Source: Nematostella vectensis
Lineage: Eukaryota > Cnidaria > Anthozoa > Actiniaria > Edwardsiidae
DNA: 64,000 nt
Direction of reading: 5' to 3'
Assembly: GCF_932526225.1 (NCBI RefSeq)
Contig: NC_064042.1
Location: forward strand, 4,943,001 to 5,007,000
How positions within the stretch are numbered: the first letter of the stretch is position 1; the number at the start of each line of letters is the position of its first letter. Below, piece by piece: positions 12,001 through 21,424 of the stretch. A program made the translations under genes and the position numbers. The notes beneath the pieces were generated by a model that made no database searches, was not told where the DNA came from, and saw only the letters and a list, made by a program, of their open reading frames with translations.

Positions 12001-14756
12001 CACGATTGACATAATGATGTTTATGATGATGATGAACATTATTTTACAGTACGTTATTAAAGACTACGACCCCGATGTCTTTGAGGCGCTGCTTACGTAT
12101 CTCCACACTGACTCGATCCAGCTCACCCCCTCAGTATTACCCGGCCTGCTTTGCGCCGCCAACCAGTATGACGTCATGGGACTACGTCAGCTTTGTATCG
12201 ACAGTGTTGACGAATGTCTTGACCCCAGCACGGTACGGCTTTGCTTTATATTATGTTTAACGGGATCTAGGACGTGACCATCGACTGATAAAACGTGGCA
12301 GAAGACACCTCTATACGCTAACGCTTTTGATTTCCTTTGTTGGGTGGAACATAAAGAATATCGATCAATCACTCCTTTGGTACTGTTTACATATGAAAAT
12401 GCAACGGTTTATTTGCAAGGAAAACTCAATAATATCATATTAACAATATTTGATTGAAAGTAGCTGAGTGACTTGTTCACATTATTAGGGGACACGATAC
12501 AGAAACATTAAGAAAACAAATGGGGGTACAGCCACGCCCCCACTTTTAATTTCCTTATATTTTTTGAAAATATTGGGGGGGGCGGGGCACGTACCCCCAG
12601 TGCCCCACCCCCTGCTACAGCCCTGGTTTAAATTAGCCGATGGGAATGGAGTGACTCAATATTGTGCGGGTGTGTTAAATAGCGGCGTCATTAGTCTGTA
12701 GATAGAGCATACGAGCACGACCATATGGGAAGATGTTGTATTGTTTATATTTTCTAGATCATAACCGTTCTAAAGTCGATGGAAGCGTGCTCGGGGCGAT
12801 TCTGCGAGCAGATTATCAGAGAAAGGGTATGGTTCTCGCTAAGTATACTCAACCCCAAAAAATTGCAGGACAAAGGGGGGTGGTATGCAGTATGTACAAT
12901 AGAATCACCACTCAGACTGCAATTCGGAGGGGGTGGGTTTATTTTTTTATGTTACCCAGCTAGCAGAGGATCCTTCTCTTTGTACTTAAGAGCCCGTGCC
13001 AGCCAGACCTTTTTTTGTATTCATATAATATTGAAAAGTATGTTATGAGAATAAATCTCCAATTAACCACCTAAAATTAAAATCTTTTTGCTAAATTCAA
13101 TCGAAAATATCGCAGCAGCTTCCCAAACCAGCCGATGGAAATGGAAGATTTTCACACTAGGTACTATGCCAGGATGGCAAAATGGCGGCCGACAGAGGGT
13201 AAAGCTTGGGGTTAGGTGTTGACGTTAACATCTTGTTTTCAAACATCTGGAAACACCATTGTAAAATTAATCTAACGATTAAAATAAGTAGTCCATAGAT
13301 ATGACACATCAACTTGAACACACTTTCTCCTGTTTTTGTAGTTGGAAGAATTCCTGAAAGAAGGTCACATCACGGAGCTTGACATAAAAGCGTTGAGCTG
13401 TCTATCGCCGGCGAATGTTAGACTTGTATTATCTCACGCCAAACAGGTAATTGGCTATTTTATTTGTACACATCGCTACTAGCCTTGAGTTACCTTGTAC
13501 CCAGTCAACACGGCGTAAAGGACGCCCAATAAGTCACGGGTAATCCCGCAATCCTGTGGGCTAGTACCCGCAGCAATGAAACGCAAAGCATCACCCGTTG
13601 TGTTTTCTGCAAGTTTCAACTTTTTCAAACGACTTGATTAACTGCATTGACCATGTCTCTCAAAATACAGGTTAACGAAACGACCAAGTTTGAGGCTGTT
13701 GTTGAGTGGGCAAAAGCAAGCAGTCTACGAACAGGTAGATACGTATTTATTTAAAATAAAGATATCAGAAATTCAGACTACATAAATATCGCTTTTTGAT
13801 AGGTAGAACCACAATATTGCACTCGCCACATAGGTGACAAACCAGAAACTTATTTTGAATGTTTTAACAGCTTTTTTTTTCACGTGAATTGAGGGCCATT
13901 TGCAAGAAAACTGAGTTGTCCTAATGTAGCCCTCTATAATGAAAGATCATTGTATTTTATTGATCAAATTTCGTTTGCAGATTGCAGGGTCAGCATAGAG
14001 GAATTAGCCAAGCCCTTATTATCAGAGTTTGTTAATATTCAAGATATATCTGCCCAAGACTTACAGCAGGTAAAACAACTATCAGAGGGTTTACGTCTCT
14101 TTTGCCTAAGCCCTTCTAATGGTTTCGGTTGGTAGGTTTACGTCAGAAGTTTGGATCTTGATTGTCTAAGCTATCCTAACAGTTTAGGGCGGTGCAGTAG
14201 CAAATGTGTTTAGATGTTGATTGACTAAGCCATTCTAACGGTTGAGGGCGTTGCAGGAGCACATGTGTTTAGATGTTGATTGACTAAGCCATCCTAACTG
14301 TTGAGGGCGTTGCAGTAGCAAATGTGTTTAGATGTTGATTGACTAAGCCATCCTAACAGTTAAGGGCGGTACAGTAACAAATGTGTTTAGATGTTGATTG
14401 TCTAAGTCATCCTAACAGTTGAGGGCGTTGCAGGAGCACATGTGTTAGATGTTGATTGTTTAAGCCATCCTAACTGTTGAGGGCGTTGCAGTAGCATTAA
14501 GATTAAGGTTGATGTAGCCCTTCAAACAGTCAAATGCGGCATAAGTTTAAATGGTTTTACTTCCGAGGTCTAAGTCTTGATTGTCTAAGTCCTTCGAACA
14601 ATAAAGGATAGTAGCAAATGGGTTAACATAAGCTTGACTAAACCTTCTAGTAATTATATCGCTCTGTTTTACGCTTTCCAGGTGGTTGAGCCGAGTGGCC
14701 TAGTCCCGGTAAACAAACTAAGCGAAGTCCTAGCATCAAAGCATTTGTCGACGTGA
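3..14756 (+). CDS. Rap1GAP-like RapGAP / BTB-POZ / BACK protein, 5'-partial, 17 exons
   Basis: Exons: 3-367, 1178-1361, 2431-2715, 3340-3495, 4155-4226, 4977-5063, 5827-5921, 6405-6434, 6924-7042, 7968-8025, 8345-8630, 12050-12232, 12758-12826, 13342-13446, 13671-13734, 13981-14069, 14682-14756 (TGA). Every junction has GT and AG ends, and phases match throughout, giving 773 residues; the start lies upstream of the window. The first seven exons encode a RapGAP catalytic domain, which stimulates GTP hydrolysis on Rap-family GTPases. Exons 9-12 encode a BTB/POZ fold and exons 13-17 a BACK-like helical region; BTB-BACK proteins often dimerise and bind cullin-3. Exon 8 could instead begin at 6333 in the same frame. 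I infer one fused protein because no stop, polyA signal or good new ATG separates the halves. Two adjacent genes remain possible. Family assignment is strong; the fusion is moderately sure. Confidence 0.8.
1370..1590. repeat. Dispersed repeat in intron 2 (copy also at 28000-28165)
   Basis: A block with G-rich and C-rich ends (GGATCTAAGGGTGGGCC at one end, GGGTCCGCCCCTGACAG at the other) matches, in opposite orientation, the block at about 28000-28165. I take it as a non-autonomous interspersed repeat. Boundaries are approximate. Confidence 0.5.
2171..2397. mobile_element. 227-bp fold-back MITE in intron 2
   Basis: The left end TCTGAGTGATAGGTAACAAC is mirrored by its reverse complement at the right end (GTTGTTACCTATCACTCAGA). 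The match continues inward through a C-run/G-run pair and through GAAGCACAATT against AATTGTGCTT, so nearly the whole element folds into one long hairpin. It ends 33 bp before the acceptor of exon 3. No clear target-site duplication is visible. Confidence 0.8.
3571..3775. repeat. Dispersed repeat, 'TTTCCATCGGCTAATT' family
   Basis: Contains ATTTCCATCGGCTAATTC, AAGTAACTAAGAAAATATCA and a stretch ending GGTTGATCGACATTATTTA. The same modules recur near 6590-6720, 12340-12480, 13040-13200, 28525-28770, 44925-45005, 53290-53405, 56655-56850 and 61722-61950, in both orientations. This is the most abundant dispersed family in the window. Confidence 0.65.
3778..4118. repeat. Inverted-repeat element in intron 4
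   Basis: The motif CCCCGTTTCCTTCGCT occurs at both ends and once internally, and G/A-rich complements of the pyrimidine tracts lie in the middle, so the region can fold back on itself. It is probably a degenerate MITE. Boundaries are approximate. Confidence 0.45.
4280..4530. mobile_element. Truncated MITE copy (same family as 26902-27157)
   Basis: Shares the end GCATTGTC-CCAGTTTACTTCCGG and the internal segments TTTAACAGGCCATCC and TTAGCAGTCACATCCTCAAA with the complete copy at 26902-27157. The right terminal inverted repeat is lost: the copy decays after TTCCGTAACAGACCG. Confidence 0.65.
4725..4790. repeat. Short 26-bp tandem repeat
   Basis: ACATTATCTATATAC alternates with ACATTATCTATTTAC about five times just before exon 6. 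It is a simple low-complexity array. Confidence 0.8.
6590..6720. repeat. Dispersed repeat, 'TTTCCATCGGCTAATT' family, reverse copy
   Basis: Carries TTAGCCAATGGAAATGGATG, the reverse complement of the CCATTTCCAT core, followed by a TTTTGCTAGGA segment and CAATATGGCGGCTGA, which recur near 13040-13200 and 61860-61950. Confidence 0.6.
7160..7510. mobile_element. MITE with GTCC...AACACG ends in intron 9
   Basis: The left end GCGTCCGTTTACACTAACACG is matched in reverse complement by CGTGTTAATGTGGACGACC at the right end. Internal copies of GTGTGGACG and GGATCC/TTTTGAA modules repeat in both directions. The layout fits a non-autonomous DNA transposon. Ends are accurate to a few bases. Confidence 0.65.
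7700..7853. repeat. Dispersed G-rich repeat, 'AGCCACGCCCC' family
   Basis: A poly-G start, then CACAATACAGAAATATT, AGCCACGCCCC, ATTTCCTTATAT and CCCAGTGCCC. The same order occurs at 12487-12626 and 18640-18778, with a reverse partial copy at 19335-19400. Confidence 0.65.
8868..11990. repeat. 3.1-kb GAT/AAT-rich minisatellite array in the intron splitting the BTB domain
   Basis: Units built on GATGTGCATAATGATGAT, AATAATGATGGC and GATGACGGTGAT alternate in irregular order, with most unit lengths multiples of three. Stop codons are therefore periodically excluded, and open frames of 1008 and 799 codons on plus and 937 on minus result; their products are only D/N/H/V or M/I/C/A repeats. A roughly 130-bp block containing TTATGTTGTCGGCGAGGG occurs twice (near 9010-9140 and 11280-11410), showing segmental duplication inside the array. 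The flanking exons splice in phase 0 across it. Confidence 0.9.
12340..12480. repeat. Dispersed repeat, 'TTTCCATCGGCTAATT' family, other half
   Basis: Carries CGATCAATCACTCCTTTG, then GGTTTATTTGCAAGGAAA and AATATTTGATTGAAA, the same order as at 56655-56790. Confidence 0.55.
12487..12626. repeat. Dispersed G-rich repeat, 'AGCCACGCCCC' family
   Basis: GGGGACACGATACAGAAACA, CAGCCACGCCCCC, TTTCCTTATATTTTTTGAAA and CCCAGTGCCCCACCCCCTGC match the copies at 7700-7853 and 18640-18778. Confidence 0.7.
13040..13200. repeat. Dispersed repeat, 'TTTCCATCGGCTAATT' family, reverse copy
   Basis: CAGCCGATGGAAATGGA followed by ACTAGGTACTATGCCAGGAT and AAAATGGCGGCCGACAGAG parallels 6590-6720 and 61860-61950. 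Confidence 0.6.
14155..14515. repeat. 60-bp tandem repeat in the last intron of the RapGAP-BTB gene
   Basis: About six copies of a unit of about 60 bp containing TGTGTTTAGATGTTGATTGA, CTAAGCCATCCTAAC and GTTGAGGGCG. Unlike several arrays in the giant gene, this unit does not resemble the flanking exon. Confidence 0.85.
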
Positions 14757-17153
14757 ACTTGACCATCGTTGAATTCCAAGGAGCTAAGGAAGATTGCGTT
14801 TAGTGACGTGCGGTGATCTCTATACCTCTCTCTCCTGTTTGTGAGAGATGTACAAACATGGCAGGAAAGAATAAGTTTGATTTTACCCCTAAAATGTTTT
14901 ATTCGGAATCACTCATATATAAATGCAATATATATTAAAGAAATAGACAATTTTATTTAAGCATAGCTCTATCCCTTAGATATTTGGATAATTTTTATGG
15001 TACAGTATTGCTTGATAGAGATATGATATAGTAAAAAGTATATTTGGATACCAAGTAATTGTTTTAAAAACTATTTTAAGGCATTGTATACGTGCCTTCA
15101 AGAGAAATGTACAAATAGAGGTACAAGATATTGTAAACCTTTTCTTGGTAACTCCGACAAAAATCAAATCAATCTGAGTAGGTATTATTCAAAATAAATC
15201 TTACAGATATCACAACCTAGTCCCTATGGTTTTTTGGGTAATATTGAACATAGCGTCAAAAAATACCCAGAAGGCCTTGGGACGCTGAGATTTATTGTCA
15301 TTTTAGTTTATTATCTCGGAAGATGCGGCTCGAACAGGGTAACCTGATGCTACACGTCGCAGTGTGCGACCACGCTTTTGCGTGCGTGCGTCCTCTAATA
15401 ACCAGCTACTCTCGAGGGAGAGCAAGGAATATGAACTTGACCAAAAACTGAGGACGGGGGTGAGCAAAGAGGAGCAAGGAATATGGACTTGGCCAAAAAC
15501 GGAGGTGGACAAAGAAGAGCAAGGAATATGGAAGAAACTGGTAAACAGAGGAAAAAAAAACAATCTGAAGACATGGCCGAGAATCGAACCTCTTCCAGAT
15601 CCGACAAAATGCGAAAAAAATAGACCATACTTCCAGACATGCGCTGAAACACCGTATGGCAGCTTACAGCTTTACGGCTAAGCTGGAGATTTCGGCCCCA
15701 GCACCGCTATCTAGCGAACTGTACAACACAAAGGAACCTGAGGTACCCGCGCATTAATGGGGAGGCAATAACCAGGATCCCAGGCCTGTCTTAGTCGGTT
15801 ACGCCACGCACAGCTAGCTGAGATGTACACTGAAAAATATCGGGGTCTTTTCCACGCTTGCGTCTCTTGGGAATAGGTGTGTTGCTATAGTAATGTAGTG
15901 ATGTCGTCATCATGTGCAGCACACTACGACCTAGGTCTACATTGCTGCCTTTAGTCTTTGTACTTTTTTGTCCAGACACGCACGTGCATATGTCACTTTC
16001 TGTGCCCAAAACAACAAAAGCAAGCTGCATTGAAATGCGCACAATCTAAGATGTTTTGTGTTCTTAGGTTTTAGAAACTCGTAAGCTACTCTCCATGAAT
16101 TTCTTAGGAGGATTTCAGATTCTAGAGTTCATATTTTCCTTGGCATCGGGTCTCAAACCTGAATAAAGCGTCCAAAAATAATAAATCATGCGATTTGAAG
16201 TGTAGAGTCTCACAAGCTGTAACGACGCACTTTGTAATAAAAAGCTGCCACACTTTGTTATAAAATCTGACTAACAGATAGATTAACAGACAGCTTCGTC
16301 ACTCTTAGTTGCAATTAATGTTTAGAATGAAGATGAATGTTACCAGATCTGAAATTCAATTTTGATTTCCTCGATTCTGATTTGATCGGAAATTAGGGCG
16401 CGTTAGAAATAAAATACACCCAAAATCTTGGTAATACCTTTCACAGATAAAACAGAAAGTCTGTTTTTATCTAGGTTGTCTTCAAAATTTTTTCGCTTCT
16501 GCTATCTCTAGTGAGAAATTGCTTCAACGACACCTAACGTGCTATCTTTTGGGTTAAGAAATGCTGTTGACCATACCCAAAGTGCTATCCCTTGGGGTTA
16601 AAATTGATTTTGCTGACCATCACCCCGTCTGTTTTTATTAGTAGAGTCCCATCCCCGGGATCATGCTTTACACTGTTCATAACAAATTAAGACTTCAATG
16701 ATTATATATTTTCTTTAATAATGAATTTCAAACAACTTTCAATTAATTCTTATTGAGGCAACAGCGAAATTACCATGCAGCAATAGTTAAATCACTATAT
16801 AAATTTATAACAATTTAAAGAGTCCCCCACCCAGGGGTGAGAACGAACAGACGTCCCACCCCTTACCTGGGGGTAAGAACAAACAGACGACTGCCGTCAA
16901 CACAACAAAAATTCTAACGTCTCTAACCACTTTTGCCCACAACACAACAAAAACTATAGAAGCCAGAGATAGTAAGGCAAAGGTGGAAGCCTGCGTAAAC
17001 AGAACATTTTATTTGGAGGCTAAATGCTGAGCTATGCTCAGCTTTTGTAGATGAGATGAGAAGGGAGTAGCTTACACTACCCGGACATCATTGTGGAGTT
17101 AACCACTGGTTGAGTCTACATTGCCAGAGGCAGATCTAGCTTTTCACTAAAGG

Positions 17154-17195
<42 letters not shown>

Positions 17196-17513
17196 GGGGT
17201 TTGGCTAAGGGAGGGGGTGATGAAGTTTTTACATAATCCCCTAACCCCCTAGATCTGCTACTGATCGCACATGTATTTTCTTTAAATAAAAAGGAACATT
17301 AGTTTTGATTAAAAAGAACAAGAGAATGTAAAATATGCACTTCTTGAAAATAAAGCCAGGGCTTCATTGATTGTTAAAATGTTGCTATAATTTAAAGTGT
17401 CAAGAAAGAGAAACTTAATGTCCCTGAATCCCTCCTCCTCCTGACTTCTTCTCCCCTACATATTACCCCCCTCCTCCTCTACATATCATCTTTCCCCTCC
17501 TCCTCCCCCTTCT
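14757..17513. other. Convergent intergenic region
   Basis: Lies between the TGA of the plus-strand RapGAP-BTB gene and the TAA of the minus-strand CUB gene, so it holds both 3' UTRs. An AATAAA near 15190 could serve the plus gene. About 15410-15545 contains three imperfect copies of a GAGCAAGGAATATG unit. Near 16440-16660 is a truncated copy of the family seen complete at 19893-20195. Near 17125-17275 is a poly-G-rich repeat. No coding exon or RNA gene is supported here. Confidence 0.6.
17125..17275. repeat. Dispersed repeat with a 40-base poly-G tract
   Basis: TCTAGCTTTTCACTAAAGG, then a G run at about 17155-17194, TTTGGCTAAGG, and CCCCCTAGATCTGCTACTG. The same ends (GATCTAGCTTTTCACTAAAG and ATAGATCCGCTACTG) flank the copy at 19405-19560. 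Confidence 0.7.
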
Positions 17514-20500
17514 TTAACCAGAGACCTCCATCTCCTCATCCACTCTATCCTCCACCATCACCTCCACAACCAGATCTTGTGACAACACATTCTCCTCAAA
17601 CTCGCCACTCCCACTCCTCTCTTCATTAATCTCTTCCCTCCCACTCATAAATGTTGAGCTTGTTGCCCACTCTTCAGCAACCACAACTGCTGTTCCAGGG
17701 TCTTGCTTGATTTCACCTTCCATGACCTTGCATACGTTCCCCATATCTCCCCCTCCTTGAGTGTCTGTTGGATCACCTTCTCTGGACAGTTGAGCTACTT
17801 TTACTCTTGAATAGATGAAAATTATAAAAATGCCGAATGCTAAGATTGCACAAAATGTGGCCAGAGAGATACACTCAGAGCCACAAAGTCCTTCAATTTC
17901 AGGGGGCGTTTCTGTGCGGAGAAAAAGCAAAAAGTATTGGGTTGCTTATAAACGTTAAGTTAAATATTCTTCAAATTGGTGTGAGTGAGTGAGCCTTGAT
18001 TAAAAAAAAACTGACAGCTAGGGCATGCTTTTCAAACAAAAGTGGACTGTGTAACTCTTTTATAATAAACAGTATGGGCAAACTTTGGTAGTCCCCCTCA
18101 TTTTTTACTGCTGATGAAGCACCACTACAAAGCTAGAACAAAATACCTTAGATACCCTCCCCCCCTACATAAAACTCTGGTTACGGCCTAATAGTTGTCT
18201 CTCCTACCTGGGATACGTTTGTATATTATGTAGCCAGCAACAAAGCCTCTCCTCACAAGGCTGTCCCCATTGGTTATAAAGGTGATGTTGACAAACTCTG
18301 CCTTGCCAAAGATAAAAAAGAATGGGCGTTGTCTGCCACATCGTGTTATATTTTGTTCCAGGCCCACTGCAATATAAAGCACAAAAAAAAACATAAAAAA
18401 TTGTGCTGTGGTGTCAAAATTCCAGTTTTGTAGCTATAGCCTAAAGTGGGTGCCCCCAAATATACAAGAAATTATCTGGTGCTTGCTCTCCCCTTCCCTA
18501 GACAATATTTTTAGTTGGTATGAATTGCAACAAAAGTTAGTAGCTGCACAAATTATTTAACATTTATTTAGTCCAATATAATCATAGTTGATACAGTGCA
18601 TCCTTACATACATACTTAGAGCCAAGCAGGCCATGTAAGATTGGAGGGTCACAATACAGAAACATTAAGAATATATGGGGGGCACAGCCACGCCACTAAT
18701 GGTGATTTCCTTATAATGTTTGAAAATATTGGGGTAGGGGCACGTGCCCCCAGTGCCCCACCCCTTATAACAGCCATGATACTAATACCTGATATAATTT
18801 AATTCAATATTCATACCTGATATAGAAACAAGGTCAGAGGTTCCAAGGTCACAGGCGTTTTCCCCTTCACTCCTTGCCAAGTCAAACATCATGAACGAGA
18901 GCTTCATCTCCCATCCCTGCTTAATCGGCCCTATCACCCACTGTTGATAGACATACCCAGACGGGTACAGTCGCGGCCAGGAGTGGGAGGGGAAAGCATC
19001 CACCTCATTATCCAGGTGGCCAGTGCTCCCATTCCTAGGAAGACAATAAATGTCACAATAATATTACAATATTACATCACTTTTATCATGAAGCCCTTAT
19101 TTAGGTTTAATTAACTTTTTTATATATATTTTTTTGATTTTTTTTCTAATAGTTTGTCTTAAAATAACAATAACAAAGGTATGGCTGACTTGGGTAATAT
19201 AATGGATTTCTATATCATTCTTCATTATTTTTCATTGATTTCTATATCATTCTTCTTATGTTTTTTTCAAATACTTTTAAAGAATCAAAGAAACTCTCAT
19301 CCCCTCCCAAAACAGTGCTGTAACACCTGTTAGGGCCGGGGGGGGGCACCAGTAGGGGCGTGGCTGTGCCCCAGTCTTCTTAATTAATGTTTCCCCTCCC
19401 CCTTAGTACAGGGGTGGATCTAGCTTTTCACTAAAGGGGGGTTTGGCTCAGTGACAAAGGGGGAGGGCATATTTTTTATGTTAAACATGGCTTTCTGGCA
19501 GCCAAAAGGGGGGGGGGGGGGTTAAACCCCTTAAATCCTCCCCATAGATCCGCTACTGCAGTATTTTGAGTCTGGACAATACACACCTAGGCCAGGTAAC
19601 AAAAAAGCTACTGAAGTCAAAATTTTCTGATATGTAAGAGGCCTTGAAGCCCTGGGAAGCGTTTTTGCCATCACTGTGGTACGTCAAAACCATGCAGTGG
19701 TCATATGAAATCATCTGGTGTGGTATTGTGGAACCACAGAATCGTCCAATGGAACTTGGATTACACCTGTAACAAGAGGCATCATCAGGTAGATACCTAG
19801 ATGGGTGTGCCCTCCTTGTGTGTGTGTACCCCCCTTGACTACTGGAAAGGGGGTCATTTCCCCAGGGGTGGAGGGGGGGGGGGAATCTCCAGAAAAGCAG
19901 ACGGGGGTGATTATCTTATCTTTTAGGGTATAAAATTTTGACCAACTGCTGTCCCTTAGGGGGTTTTGAAGGATTTGTCCAATTCGGCTATCTCTTAGGG
20001 TATAAAATTCAACTAACCGCTATTTCTTAGGGGGTATTTAACAGTTTTTTACGATTCTGCTATCTTTTAAGGTATCAATACCTTCGACCACACCCAATTT
20101 GCTATCTCTTTGGTAAGAATTTCTGTTGACCACACCAAAAGTGCTATCCCTTAGGGTTAAAATACATTTTTCAGACAATCACCCCATCTGCTTTTATCGG
20201 AGTCCCCATCAGAGTCATTTCTCACTGAAAGGTCATATCAGATACTATCCTTTTACCATATTTTATATATGATTGTGCACACCACCTCTCATCAAATCCT
20301 GGGTACTTGTCTAATTATCTCGTTTATTAGTTACAGGAGATATCTTAGCCTGTTTTTGTCATCGAGAGGCATGGGTAAATTAGATAGATTGGGTTAGTTT
20401 GGTCTTGTAAGTCAGATTTTTGTAATGATGATCGTTAAATTTCTTATATGTGTAGTTGTTTAATCTTAGGAATAGCTGTGAGCTGTAGATGCCTGAGTAA

Positions 20501-21337
20501 TGAATACTTTGCAGAACACGTCTTAAATCTATTTCTGTTAGCCAAAATAGACAGAAATATAATAGACATCGTCTCGGGTATATTGGCAACATTTTTGGTA
20601 AGAAAATTCCGTAAAAATGTGTCGCTTACACAAAGATTTCGCTTATATGATTTCATCAAGCCAAATAGTTAGCGAAAATATTATTAGATGGATCACAGAG
20701 GTCTTTTTGGATTAAATTTGAAGAAAACGGAGACGAATCTTATGCAAAAGAGTTCAGTGTACCATTTGCAATTTCAGACACTCCGTAACTAAAGGGCTAA
20801 GAAAAATGTTTTTTTAACAATACGCATCTCAATAATCATAAGAATGGTCGAATACAAAGACTAAATTTTATCTATTTTTTCTTGAAAATAGAAAAATAGT
20901 ATTTTTTGTCGTAATTACTTACAGGAGCATTGTTTTGTTCTATCTTCTATTTCTCTCACCGCGCCCATTGATACACGAAAACTTCCCGCCCATTTCAGCC
21001 CCTAAATAACAAGTTGAAACAAGCGAATTCTTCCCTTAAAATCCCATACTTACCCTATCTTGATCTCCAAATAGTTTGACTTACAATGCGGCATATTGTC
21101 ATCGATGTAAAACTCCTCGAAAGTCAAAACCAAAAAGCCAGGCGAGATTGTTTCTATGCTGAAAATGCAATGTCTTCCGTTACTCCCCACGGAACTTTCG
21201 CCAACAGATATCTCGTCATCTAACTTTGTGAACAACATGGGGTCTGTACAAGAAAACTTGGGATTTGTACAAGGAATCTCTGCTGCTACAAGAGATGGTA
21301 TAAAAATCAACGCTAACAGTATTTCTGGGTGAGTCAT
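17514..21337 (-). CDS. CUB-domain type I membrane protein, 5 exons, 412 aa
   Basis: Exons in transcript order: 21337-21054, 19766-19587, 19034-18817, 18366-18208, 17911-17514 (TAA). Phases match at each junction and all have GT-AG ends. The ATG at 21335-21337 opens a good signal peptide (PEILLALIFIPSLVAA). An upstream in-frame start at 21505 would bury that peptide and is less likely. CUB domain 1 spans exons 1-2, with HCIFSI, CKSNYLEIKIG and GRFCGS. CUB domain 2 spans exons 3-4 and ends in RRGFVAGYIIY; it has W where the usual CxW pair begins but lacks that Cys. Exon 5 adds one membrane helix (FCAILAFGIFIIFIY), a basic stop-transfer segment and an acidic tail of about 110 residues. CUB domains bind proteins or glycans outside the cell; the ligand is unknown. 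I do not recognise a named orthologue. Confidence 0.82.
18640..18778. repeat. Dispersed G-rich repeat, 'AGCCACGCCCC' family
   Basis: GTCACAATACAGAAACATTA, CAGCCACGCC, GATTTCCTTATAA, TTTGAAAATATTGGGG and CCCCAGTGCCCCACCCC follow the family order. It lies in an intron of the CUB gene. Confidence 0.7.
19335..19560. repeat. Two adjacent dispersed repeats
   Basis: Bases 19335-19400 are a reverse partial copy of the 'AGCCACGCCCC' family (GGGGCGTGGCTGTGCCCC). Bases 19405-19560 are a copy of the poly-G family (GGTGGATCTAGCTTTTCACT to CCATAGATCCGCTACTG). Confidence 0.6.
19893..20195. mobile_element. MITE-like element with AAAAGCAGACGGGG ends
   Basis: The left end AAAAGCAGACGGGGGTGATT matches the reverse complement of AATCACCCCATCTGCTTTT at the right end. 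The inside repeats a GCTATCYCTTAGGG module five or six times. A truncated relative with GTGCTATCCCTTGGGGTTAA and CATCACCCCGTCTG lies at about 16440-16660. Confidence 0.65.
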
Positions 21338-21424
21338 GCTGTGACTTTTGAGGTCGAACGCCCTACGCACGTGTTTTTGTTGTGGTCTGTGCACGGTCGG
21401 GACCTGGGTAACAACATATACAAA
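21338..21424. promoter_or_regulatory. Head-to-head intergenic promoter between the CUB gene and MMACHC
   Basis: Only 87 bases separate the two start codons, which point away from each other. The 5' UTRs must overlap or the transcription starts lie within the opposite gene's first exon. No TATA box is visible. The spacing suggests a shared bidirectional promoter. Confidence 0.6.

Larger units (their letters stand above)
6924..12232 (+). other. BTB/POZ domain segment (exons 9-12) with a Ser-rich insert
   Basis: Exons 9-10 give the first BTB half: GDVLFLVG, then [11 protein letters not shown]. Exon 11 continues with SVFRKLF. Exon 12 gives the second half: [20 protein letters not shown] followed by [17 protein letters not shown]. 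Between the halves, exon 11 inserts roughly 80 residues rich in Ser, Arg and Lys, an uncommon position for a long insertion. The arrangement resembles invertebrate 'serine-enriched' BTB proteins as I remember them, but that identification is tentative. The two halves of the fold are separated in the genome by the 3.4-kb intron carrying the GAT array. Confidence 0.85.
12758..14756 (+). other. BACK-like helical region and C terminus (exons 13-17)
   Basis: Five short exons (69, 105, 64, 89 and 75 bases) encode helices characteristic of a region following [13 protein letters not shown], then [19 protein letters not shown], then [10 protein letters not shown], then a short segment ending in KHLST and TGA at 14754-14756. 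The FEAVxxWA motif is typical of BACK domains in BTB-Kelch proteins. No Kelch repeats follow, so the protein ends just after BACK. Phases are 0, 0, 1, 0, and the last exon supplies the stop. Confidence 0.75.

Noticed and set aside
15575-15740. tRNA-like sequence on the minus strand (GGTTCGATTCTCGGCC resembles a B box)
   Set aside because: No convincing A box at the right distance and no cloverleaf; at most a decayed SINE.
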